A stretch of DNA of 64,000 bases from positions 69,970,223 to 70,034,222 of the forward strand of contig NC_087062.1 in NCBI RefSeq assembly GCF_963678635.1. The letters are read 5' to 3'. The stretch's first letter is position 1. Every line of letters begins with the position of its first letter. The notes beneath the pieces were generated by a model that was not told the DNA's origin, made no database searches, and worked only from the letters and a program-made list of their open reading frames with translations. This stretch comes from Symsagittifera roscoffensis (lineage: Eukaryota; Xenacoelomorpha; Acoela; Convolutidae). Below are positions 33,901 through 41,828 of this stretch, piece by piece. Both the position numbers and the translations under genes were made by a program.

Positions 33901-36900
33901 AGAATTTGTAATTGGAAATCAACAATATGAATTCAACCGCCTATTCTATGGAATATCCATAGGACCAGCAGCATTTTCAGCTTTTATGAGCAAAATTTTT
34001 AGACCACTAATACTCAAGAAAAACGCAATCACCTATTTAGACGATGTTTTTATGCAATCACAGACAAAAGAAGAAATGTTTAAAGTTTTAGAACACTATC
34101 ACAAAATACTTCAGAACGAAAATCTGAAGGCCGCCCCCGATAAATCACACTTCTTTTTAACACGAGTTAAATTCTTAGGACATAATATAGAAAGAAAAAC
34201 AATCACTCCATTAAAATCACGCATTGATGCTATTCAAAAACTCCAACCACCAACAAACAAAAAGAAAATCCAAGAATTCCTTGGAATGTTGAATTTTTTA
34301 AGCAAATATATCTATAAAATGCAATTATACCTAAGACCATTCTATAATATACTTAGACAACAAAATAATTTTGAATGGAACACAGAACATCAAGCACGAT
34401 TTGAAGAAATTAAAAAACTCTTAACTGAACAAATTTCGAATACAATTCCAGATCCAAATCAACCATTCTATGCAATGTGCGATGCTTCGAATTTTGGCAT
34501 CGGCGCAGCATTATTACAATCACACAATGGTACAAATAAAATGAACCTTATATCAGCAAATTCTCGATTATTCACTCAAGCAGAGCTACGACTCTCAACT
34601 CTAATGAGAGAATGTACAGCCATAATATATACACTAACAGAATATGAATTTCTAATACTTGGATCAAAACATCCAACAGTTCTATTCACAGATCACAAAC
34701 CAATCATTTTTCTCTTTACACAAAAATCTAATCCAAATCACCGAGTTTATAGATTTCAATTAATTCTAATGAAATTCCCAAACTTACATATAGTTTGGAC
34801 AGCAGGAAAGAATCTTGCATTACCAGACACTTTAAGTCGAAATACACCACCTGAATTACTTACACGTAAAACTACAGTTGAAATACCCAAAAATATAAAA
34901 TTTTACCTTGCAGAAAACGAAACATCACCCCGACTAAAATGCAAATATGCAGTAAAAACCGACGTTGAACAATCACAGATAAATAACCTACAACACTTCC
35001 CACTTTATTTAGATTGCCAAAATAACCACTACGAAGTTGATCTACTTCATCAACTTGGAACATCAACTTTCAAACCAATTCCATACTCACAATGGATAAA
35101 AAATAACACCCAACAAAAAAGAGTAAAACAACACCCGCATAAAAAAGACCTTTTTCCGTTGATTGAAAAAGAAAATCTAACTGATAAAATAAATTTATCA
35201 GGACCACAAACAAACGATTCAAAATACACAATAAATCAAGTCTTTGACCTCCATGACCCACTTGACACAATTCCTTTATCTAAATTAGAAATTGAAAACA
35301 TTTTTCTCCCCCCAACAGATAAAATTACAATTAATACCTTGAAACAATATCAAAATCTTGACCCAGTAATTAGACAACTAAAATCATGGCACAAATATAA
35401 AACTAAACCCGTCAAGGCAGATACAACTATTTTAGGAAATAAAACACTCCTCAGATATTTTCGAAAATTTAATAATACAACAATTAACGAAAACACAGAC
35501 CTTCTAGAATACCAATTAAACGAATCTATAGTTCCCTGTCTCCCTCTAAGTATGATTCTTATAGCTTTTAATATTTCACATACACAAAACATTAAAGGAC
35601 ACTCTGGATCAGAGAAAACATATTCAAATTTCATACAAAACTTTTGTTTTCCAAATGCACCAATTTGGATAAAAGTACTATGCAATGATTGTATAGTATG
35701 TCAGCTAAATAAACCTTATCCAAATCAAAAACAAATAGCACAAAAACAAGATTTTAAAGGACAAAGTTTGTACTTTAACCACCGTATTTCATTTGATACA
35801 AAAGGACCAATTTCACCCTCATCCGAAGGAAACTCCTACATTATGGTAATTGTTGACGCGTTTACACATTATGTAGCACTTAACCCAGTACCACATTGTA
35901 ACGCTTATTATGCTTACACAACACTCTATGAACACTGGATAGCCAAATTCGGACTACCAGAAATTCTAGTTACAGACAACGGTACAGAATTCATAAATAA
36001 CGAAATCATCACATTATGTCATTTATATAACATCAAACACAAACCACGTACATCTCATGCACCTTGGACAAACGGCTTAGTCGAAGGTATGAACCGTTCA
36101 CTACAAGAATATCTTAGATGTATCATCAATGGAAATGATACAAAATACACCGAATGGTCAGCAGATGTAAAACTATTTCCCTTAGCATATAATTCACAAA
36201 TCACGACAACTCTAGGAATGTCATCATATGAAATGGTTTTTAATCAAAAGCCACGCAAACCAATTATGTTTACAGCAAACTCTCATAAAAATGCACAAAG
36301 TTATTGTCAACCGAATAAAGAATCAATTTGTTACAACTTACCTTTACATACACACGATGAAGATCATTTTCATCACCCACAAATTCTTAAATTAGCCTCC
36401 GGTACACACACCGAATGGATTTTAAACAGAGATAAAAAACACAATGAAATTTACCAAAAAGTAACAAAAAAGTTGTTACAAAGACAAAACATTAATGAAC
36501 AAATAAATTCACGCTTTACACCAGCCTCCGATTTAAAACTTGGAACATTTGTTTTAATACCTAATTTTAACACTCAAAAAGGAATCTCAAAAAAATTACA
36601 ACCCCTTCGAAAAGGACCATACCAAATAATTGCCAAACCCACTGATGTCACATATAAAATTACCGACTCAAACAAAAAAGAAATTGTTCAACACCGAAAC
36701 AACCTATTACCTTATTACCCAAAAGAATACGCACTACGCGAACTAACTCAATTATATTCTTTCACAGGTTTAAAAGTTATTCAAAATACCCCACCACATA
36801 CGGAGAATAAAACAAAAGAACAACATGACATTCATCTCGAAAACCAAAATAAAAAATCAACTATAACGAAAAACAATACAAAAAAGCTAGATCAAAATAT

Positions 36901-37078
36901 ACCTCAAAAAGAAAGAAAAAATAGAAAATTGACAGAAAAAATAATACCCCAAGAACTAATCGACAAATCAGAACATAGAGAGTCATCACGACTTAGAAAT
37001 CAACCACGTAAAAACTATAAAACATTCATTCCACAGTCTAAAATATTAAAGAAAGTCGAATTTCAAAAACAGCTTTAA
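30875..37078 (+). CDS. pol: Capsid C-terminus, nucleocapsid and Pol polyprotein
   Basis: The frame has about 2067 codons, is +1 relative to gag and has no ATG at its start. Numbering from 30875: capsid C-terminal half 10-100; CCHC zinc knuckle C159, C162, H167, C172; an Asn/Arg/Ser/Tyr-rich low-complexity stretch about 195-390; aspartic protease DSG at 546-548; reverse transcriptase with D991 and YLDD at 1054-1057; RNase H with D1203, E1246, D1273 and D1318; integrase zinc-binding H1569, H1576 and CIVC near 1606; catalytic D1641, D1701 and E1737 (D-59-D-35-E); then a GPY/F-like module (KGPYQI, LLPYYPKEY) and a basic tail. All catalytic residues are present, so the enzymes look intact. The order RNase H before integrase at the end of Pol is that of Ty3/gypsy. 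Confidence 0.95.
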   Translation: MTPKETNNNRVLCNEIRRLPNETIKQLAVRIETLVRKAYSLNTHDYKNTKMTEILMMTLTPQLRKIAIKKRASHRSSIREPDLDFRKLVDKLEQAEITMKLEETENLKLQYVNRIETNTTNINNIQESDTDLVEKITEILNIYEKHPNFKGKPSFKKWCNYCRRYGHSISECRQKQQDNQNKPQKYKEPNKSFYQYMKKDQNLPNKNVYSNNSSGKPLPNNTNYTRTQSPYNSSYRGRSPERRNTQNSSQNHYNRPNSRNNYSRSNSNTTQFVSRSNSQSRNNYYPNNQSRNSSYNRNRNYSNNRNRSYSNNRNQNYPNNRSRNNSYNRSNYNRPNNNYQNRSRNNSQNRHSSYNNRYRNYSQSPHRNNNHYNNSNNRHRSSTPKHQRNINQVQSNPETTSDPPGIDDTGNNELQLNQINCESSDSESDTENTISINMIAVENDYEPIIYEQPFSSHIYENQLELLHNYYIEPIHSTQTEQETNEINTTNQSNENNKTKCLNTNHIYQNIQKEQPKEKIWTIPFLLESPRSKEFQPPDLEIDFLIDSGAESNIINIPTWNEIKSLHPKLTPLETSSKLATAQGSTLVNYGQIQLFLLPTRTIEQNKTLNKPFKQIFHITDIKHNIIGIPFISKYIPTINILNSKILIKDKYTKTKDTSLTFFQRLNKQPPFFSKFYPIYNQQRKHLKPLSGNIYNFLIKQVHQYDKKQNRQQLYMSDFEFKPIHKFFKITISSIKYLKNSNSDIISLHVYNNTPYQVTLPLGLLGYCETNATISPVHEKAYRVNNILQLLDICQSTILNEELSIINIISNEKRNTDYFTKTPYFKPTFNINNYTENQQKFLTMFNFQHSQITQDEFDKLAKQLIKYSSVYATSKFDVGKISSSLHLHLKPDAVFKKQRASKVPIHLHDKVNRLLDILEQYNIISPVNKEEQPKGNTFINPVIILAKGESLKIVLDARYLNSLIDESKCNWPIEPIQVILTKINGKYFTTADMNSAYNQMPLDEQSRRLTEFVIGNQQYEFNRLFYGISIGPAAFSAFMSKIFRPLILKKNAITYLDDVFMQSQTKEEMFKVLEHYHKILQNENLKAAPDKSHFFLTRVKFLGHNIERKTITPLKSRIDAIQKLQPPTNKKKIQEFLGMLNFLSKYIYKMQLYLRPFYNILRQQNNFEWNTEHQARFEEIKKLLTEQISNTIPDPNQPFYAMCDASNFGIGAALLQSHNGTNKMNLISANSRLFTQAELRLSTLMRECTAIIYTLTEYEFLILGSKHPTVLFTDHKPIIFLFTQKSNPNHRVYRFQLILMKFPNLHIVWTAGKNLALPDTLSRNTPPELLTRKTTVEIPKNIKFYLAENETSPRLKCKYAVKTDVEQSQINNLQHFPLYLDCQNNHYEVDLLHQLGTSTFKPIPYSQWIKNNTQQKRVKQHPHKKDLFPLIEKENLTDKINLSGPQTNDSKYTINQVFDLHDPLDTIPLSKLEIENIFLPPTDKITINTLKQYQNLDPVIRQLKSWHKYKTKPVKADTTILGNKTLLRYFRKFNNTTINENTDLLEYQLNESIVPCLPLSMILIAFNISHTQNIKGHSGSEKTYSNFIQNFCFPNAPIWIKVLCNDCIVCQLNKPYPNQKQIAQKQDFKGQSLYFNHRISFDTKGPISPSSEGNSYIMVIVDAFTHYVALNPVPHCNAYYAYTTLYEHWIAKFGLPEILVTDNGTEFINNEIITLCHLYNIKHKPRTSHAPWTNGLVEGMNRSLQEYLRCIINGNDTKYTEWSADVKLFPLAYNSQITTTLGMSSYEMVFNQKPRKPIMFTANSHKNAQSYCQPNKESICYNLPLHTHDEDHFHHPQILKLASGTHTEWILNRDKKHNEIYQKVTKKLLQRQNINEQINSRFTPASDLKLGTFVLIPNFNTQKGISKKLQPLRKGPYQIIAKPTDVTYKITDSNKKEIVQHRNNLLPYYPKEYALRELTQLYSFTGLKVIQNTPPHTENKTKEQHDIHLENQNKKSTITKNNTKKLDQNIPQKERKNRKLTEKIIPQELIDKSEHRESSRLRNQPRKNYKTFIPQSKILKKVEFQKQL

Positions 37079-37653
37079 TTTTATATTTCATAATCTTTGC
37101 ACCTCTGAAATATTTTGAACTTTCATTTTTCAAAATAACATGCTGACAAACAAGCAACGATTCTAGTTCAAAATTAGCCAATAGGATTCATCTAATCCGT
37201 CACCTTCCAACTAGACGAACGATATTAAACTCCAGGCATATCTATAACTATAACTTTGCGACCTCCAGGTCAAAAATAAGCAAACCACTCCAACTTGACA
37301 ACTAAAATAAATACCACCATAATATCATAACCCTCCCTTATCTAATAACCCAAAGATCAACAATATTTCCCCAACTCCGATCTCAAATACCCCCCAAACA
37401 AATATGTTAATTTAGCCTAAAGTAAAAGAACGACCATTTTAATTAGCCTAAAGTATAAAAATCTCAAAAATACCCCAGATCACTTGACAAATAAAAATAA
37501 AGACAAAGAAGACCTCCCGATCACCATAAAATTCGCCCCCAACAATTTTTCACAAAACTCAACCCACTTGTCAAAAAACCAATAATTAATTCGACCACAC
37601 TTGAAAATTGCCTCAAACAACAAAAAATATTCGATCGAGAAGCCATTTCTCAA
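37079..37653 (+). other. Noncoding spacer between pol and the 3' gene block
   Basis: About 575 bases without a usable frame separate the pol stop from the first small membrane ORF. The stretch may hold acceptor sites for a subgenomic RNA, but no single one stands out. Confidence 0.4.
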
Positions 37654-37884
37654 ATGCTCTTCTCTCGACCAGTCAACATAATTCCTAACATTCTCATTAA
37701 CTTTTTAACGATATTTAAACTTTTAATCATATTTCTTTTTGATACCTTTGAATCTTTTGTAATAATCTTAATCATTTTTTGCAATATTTTTTTAATTTTC
37801 TATTCCATATTTGAACTATACCTCCAGCTTTCAAAAGCTATTGACTATATCCACAGGTACGATTCACAAAACTTATCTAAATGA
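37654..37884 (+). CDS. Small hydrophobic protein A of the retroelement (76 residues)
   Basis: ATG 37654 starts a 76-residue protein with two or three hydrophobic segments rich in Ile, Leu and Phe (residues about 9-30 and 36-58) and a polar C-terminus. It ends at TGA 37882-37884, which overlaps the ATG of the next ORF as ATGA. Its size and topology recall viroporin-like small membrane proteins of enveloped viruses, but there is no sequence match I can name. Confidence 0.55.
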   Translation: MLFSRPVNIIPNILINFLTIFKLLIIFLFDTFESFVIILIIFCNIFLIFYSIFELYLQLSKAIDYIHRYDSQNLSK

Positions 37885-38069
37885 TACGAACCATCTTTAG
37901 TAGAACAGATATTTTTTTACTATTTGTAATTTTTATAACATTTCTATCATCCCTCATCTTGACAATATGCAAATGTATAAAGAAAGCAATCATCACATTC
38001 GCCCTAGCAACAATCCTCCTAATTCTTTTTCTAGAAGAATACTATAATAAACATAAATTTTTCCACTAA
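37881..38069 (+). CDS. Small hydrophobic protein B of the retroelement (62 residues)
   Basis: ATG 37881 lies inside the ATGA overlap with protein A, the arrangement used for coupled termination and reinitiation in some viruses and retrotransposons. The product has two hydrophobic segments (residues about 11-30 and 36-51) separated by a short basic loop with Cys (CKCIKK). The function is unknown. Confidence 0.5.
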   Translation: MIRTIFSRTDIFLLFVIFITFLSSLILTICKCIKKAIITFALATILLILFLEEYYNKHKFFH

Positions 38070-38077
38070 AAGAATAA

Positions 38078-39211
38078 ATAAAAAAACCATCAAAAATTGC
38101 TAACCAACAATCACTCAGTCAGTCTTCACCGACATCATCCCAAAATAACCCAACACCATCTTCAACTACCCAAAACCCCCAAACATCCACACGAATTTCT
38201 TTTCAAGATAACCCATATACCTTTGAAGAACGACACGCTCGCTTATCTGAACCACTAGAACCAGTTCAACGACAAGCACCTCTAAGCGAACCAACATATA
38301 ATTTATACCCAACACTACCACAAGAATTAAGTAGAATACGAAATCCTAGTCAAAACCAAAATACAGTCGAAATAAATAGACAAATTATACATCCTCGACG
38401 AAACAGAAATTTTCAAACTCCCCGAGTTCATTTTGATATACCTCAATCCCCATCACAAAGTACACCAGAAAACCCCATTGGCATATTACCAGAAACCCCT
38501 ACGCTTCTTTCACAACGTAGCACCTCAAGCCTACCCTCAGATTACTTAGGTTCAACACCAACATCTGAACAAATCCGTGAAAACCCCTTTAACCCCACAA
38601 ACCAAACATCACGACTACCATACTGGACAACACATTCATTCACACAAGGTGAACCAAATTTAATCAATGATCCAATAGATATTTCTACGGATACAACAAC
38701 ATCCTCATCACTACCAGAAACATTATCACTACCATCAACACCATCAATAAGCCAGATTTCACCACCGCCTTTTAACTTAAACTTCCCAAATAACCTCGAC
38801 GCTAGATATCGAGAACAATCATCAACAAATATTCCTTTAAGACTAGACTGGAATACATTCACAGCACCTCCACCATTATTTGGACAACACCCTGAAAGTA
38901 ACCGACTCCACAACTGGGCACTAAATAGACTACAATATAGACAAGACATTCACGAAGACATTCGTGATCATAACATCCAAATAATCCAACAAAATAGTCA
39001 ACAATTAAAATTTGAAATCACGGTTAAATTAAACAACATTACTCAACATCCCTATCCATTAAACCCACCAAATATAACAGCTCAATCCCTACCACCACCA
39101 TTTATAACAACTGAAGTAATATACAAATACGACAGATATACCAAAAAGACAATTGGTTACATCACATTTTATAACCCATACTCAGGATTGTCATACACAT
39201 GTATATTCTAA
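38078..39211 (+). CDS. 377-codon frame with no ATG (orphan retroelement ORF)
   Basis: I read the frame codon by codon from 38078 to TAA 39209-39211 and found neither a stop nor an ATG. The first 230 codons encode Pro/Ser/Thr/Gln/Asn-rich, probably disordered protein; the last 120 look folded, with amphipathic stretches around WALNRLQYRQDIHEDIRD and KYDRYTKKTIGYITF. It overlaps the next ORF (ATG 39199) by 13 bases. Expression must use an AUG supplied by splicing, a non-AUG start, or an unusual mechanism. A candidate acceptor (CAATCACTCAG) is at 38107-38117. No domain is recognised. Confidence 0.7.
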   Translation: MKKPSKIANQQSLSQSSPTSSQNNPTPSSTTQNPQTSTRISFQDNPYTFEERHARLSEPLEPVQRQAPLSEPTYNLYPTLPQELSRIRNPSQNQNTVEINRQIIHPRRNRNFQTPRVHFDIPQSPSQSTPENPIGILPETPTLLSQRSTSSLPSDYLGSTPTSEQIRENPFNPTNQTSRLPYWTTHSFTQGEPNLINDPIDISTDTTTSSSLPETLSLPSTPSISQISPPPFNLNFPNNLDARYREQSSTNIPLRLDWNTFTAPPPLFGQHPESNRLHNWALNRLQYRQDIHEDIRDHNIQIIQQNSQQLKFEITVKLNNITQHPYPLNPPNITAQSLPPPFITTEVIYKYDRYTKKTIGYITFYNPYSGLSYTCIF

Positions 39212-40191
39212 AAATTTTAATTTTTCTCCAACTCCTTTTTCTAGTAACCTCCAATGAAAACATAAACCCTTCCCCCCGCACAGGACCCCAAGATTTATTA
39301 GTAACACATTACGATTGTGAAGAAAACGAACAAAAAACACTACACAAATATGCAATAAATCAAGTATCACAATGCGAAACAGAACCACAAGCTATAGAAA
39401 CAACAAATGTAATAGCGACACTTTATCCAAAAGCCCGAGCAACAACAGTAATAGGATATAAATTCACAGCAACATTTTCCGAAAAGAAAGTACATTGTTC
39501 ACAAGTCTCAAATGGAAATAAAAACCGACTTGACCACGAATCATTCTACCAAAGTAATATCGAACGACTTCTACATCTCAATCCCGAAGATTGTAAAAAC
39601 GAGTTACTAAGTCTCAATATCACAAGAAATAAAAACGCAGATAGAAAATTAGTATATTTCCAAGTTTTTGCAGATTCTGTACATCAAGCAGAACTTGAAA
39701 GATATCAAGGACATATAAAATTAGATGAAAAATACCCATACAACGGCGCACACGGAAGATTAACTTATGATATACACGATAAACACTGGATACCACACAT
39801 TGGTATAAATGACCCATCAAACTGCAAAGCAGACACAAAAAATAAAGGATATCAAGAAATCATGTTTTTCGATTGGAAAATACAACTCGAAAAAATACAA
39901 CTCACACGCGATTTATCAGACAACACAATGATCTATCAAGGAATTAGATTACCTTGTAAAAACGACCAAGGCTATTGTGACCCTACAACACGAACACAAG
40001 CAACAATTGTTTGGTTCCCCGAAGACACATGTACAACATTTCAAGTAGCAAAAATACACGCTCGTATGATAAAATTTCACGAAAAATATTTTATACAATC
40101 AATTCCATATGAACAAGTCCATCCATCACGAAGACAAAGTTCTAATTTTAGAAACATAGACAATATAGAAAATAAATTGACAATAAATTGA
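39199..40191 (+). CDS. Envelope-like glycoprotein, N-terminal part
   Basis: ATG 39199 begins a 330-residue product with a clear signal peptide (about residues 1-18, KILIFLQLLFLV core) and a Cys-containing ectodomain. The frame ends at TGA 40189-40191. The reading continues in the -1 frame from 40176. The break coincides with a perfect 11-base tandem duplication at 40171-40192, so this and the following frame are best read as one glycoprotein gene interrupted in this copy. As position and features go, it is the env-like gene of the element. The gene is described as found, with its break. Confidence 0.75.
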   Translation: MYILKILIFLQLLFLVTSNENINPSPRTGPQDLLVTHYDCEENEQKTLHKYAINQVSQCETEPQAIETTNVIATLYPKARATTVIGYKFTATFSEKKVHCSQVSNGNKNRLDHESFYQSNIERLLHLNPEDCKNELLSLNITRNKNADRKLVYFQVFADSVHQAELERYQGHIKLDEKYPYNGAHGRLTYDIHDKHWIPHIGINDPSNCKADTKNKGYQEIMFFDWKIQLEKIQLTRDLSDNTMIYQGIRLPCKNDQGYCDPTTRTQATIVWFPEDTCTTFQVAKIHARMIKFHEKYFIQSIPYEQVHPSRRQSSNFRNIDNIENKLTIN

Positions 40192-41828
40192 CACGTTTTC
40201 AAATATATCAAGAAACAGAACTTGCATGTAAATACAGAAATCCACTTCACAAAACACAATACTCCGAGATATTAGTTGAATACGAAAAAGGATTCGACAT
40301 GACCACTGGAAAAGTAAAAATCGACCCATACGCCACAAGTCACCCTATAAACGAAGGAACATCATATATACCAGTTGATTTTCAAAAAAGTAAAAATCAA
40401 CCTGGTGGACATCTAAAGCCCCATGACACTAGAAGCACACGTTTACAAGAACTATCACTAATGAATAGTACATATTTCGGTAACATCCACTATGATATTC
40501 ACCTAGATATGAAATTAGACTACACAATTAGCCGAATTTTTCAAGAAATGTCACTATCTGAATTAGAAACACTTCACCAGCTATGCGAATTAGAAAGGAC
40601 ACAAATCCTACAATCACTTGCACTAGCAGTATTAAAAATACCCTACGCAGGATATTTACTATCAGGAAATAGATCAAATTTTTTAGACTACGAAGGAAAC
40701 ATTTTATGGTTTTATACCTGTACCAAAAAAGTATCACCACTATATGTTTTTGAAGATAAACGATGCTATAAAAGAATCCCTATCTTTTATAAGAATAAGG
40801 TACATTTCGTTGACACGCTTTCAAGACGAACCTATTTTTGGGATACCGCAGTCCCATGTGGATCAGAAAATAGCCACAATGTAGTTCAACTGAACCCTGA
40901 TGAAGATAAATATTACCTTCTTACCCCATATCCCACATTAATGCAATCACTCAAAAAATTTTCACCTGAAAGCATCAGAGCTATTGCTCGAAACCCAAAT
41001 ATTGACCTACAATCAATTGGAATATATTCAAAATCCGATATCCAACATCATATTAGAACACAACAATTCCAAGAATTATTAACACAAATGGACACTATAC
41101 AAAGACAATCAATTGACCAAAACTTACGCAAACTTGCCGAAACCGCAGGATTTGCAGATATTTTTACACAAGACTATAGCGGATATTTTAAAGACATTAA
41201 AGACTATATATATCTAAACGGTGAAAAATACAGACCACAAGATATTTCACCTATAAATATTTTTAGCTTTGTTACACTAAAAAATGAAATTCTCGATTTT
41301 CTAGGATGGCCCTACTACATCTTAGAAAAATTGACTATTTTATACGCAATGTTTAACTTTATAGGATTTCTTTTTTCGCTTTTAAAAGGAATCTATAATA
41401 CATGCGCTATACACACACAAGTAAATAGACAAGCAAGTGTAGCACGCATACTATTTGCAGGATTTTTTGGAATTTTTTCATCATCAATAAACAAAATTCT
41501 TTTAGACGCACAAATAAAAGAATACAACACAAAAATAGCAACAAGACAGAACACATACGACGAAGAACATAACAATGTAGACATAACGCCTACAGCACCA
41601 CAGTTACCACCCCTACCACATAACCATCCACTATCACTAGTCCCACGAAATTTTCGAAATTTAGCAATAACACATAATCCAACTTTTAGACCAACCATAT
41701 CACAAAGTCCCATTCAACATATAATGACACACCATCCACTAGATCAAAATACATATGAACAAATTATAGAACAACCCCATACCACCGCTTTTCAGTCTCA
41801 AAATAATAATTTTTTTAGCCCACGATGA
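40176..41828 (+). CDS. Envelope-like glycoprotein, C-terminal part (fusion/membrane region)
   Basis: The frame opens at 40176 and ends at TGA 41826-41828; the first in-frame ATG is some 37 codons in. It has a long ectodomain with paired Cys (CTKK, CYKRIPIFY region, CGSE), a strongly hydrophobic segment near residues 380-400 and a second near 419-438 (counted from 40188), then a Pro/His/Gln-rich tail of about 100 residues. The block from the CYKR motif through FVDTLSRR resembles the glycoproteins of chuviruses and of retroelements that have captured such a gene; I hold this as a tentative family assignment. It overlaps the last ORF by ATGA. Confidence 0.7.
   Translation: MDNKLTRFQIYQETELACKYRNPLHKTQYSEILVEYEKGFDMTTGKVKIDPYATSHPINEGTSYIPVDFQKSKNQPGGHLKPHDTRSTRLQELSLMNSTYFGNIHYDIHLDMKLDYTISRIFQEMSLSELETLHQLCELERTQILQSLALAVLKIPYAGYLLSGNRSNFLDYEGNILWFYTCTKKVSPLYVFEDKRCYKRIPIFYKNKVHFVDTLSRRTYFWDTAVPCGSENSHNVVQLNPDEDKYYLLTPYPTLMQSLKKFSPESIRAIARNPNIDLQSIGIYSKSDIQHHIRTQQFQELLTQMDTIQRQSIDQNLRKLAETAGFADIFTQDYSGYFKDIKDYIYLNGEKYRPQDISPINIFSFVTLKNEILDFLGWPYYILEKLTILYAMFNFIGFLFSLLKGIYNTCAIHTQVNRQASVARILFAGFFGIFSSSINKILLDAQIKEYNTKIATRQNTYDEEHNNVDITPTAPQLPPLPHNHPLSLVPRNFRNLAITHNPTFRPTISQSPIQHIMTHHPLDQNTYEQIIEQPHTTAFQSQNNNFFSPR

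Noticed and set aside
38542-38949. 135-codon antisense frame
   Set aside because: It is the complement of the AUG-less 377-codon frame and is explained by the low number of T-start codons there.
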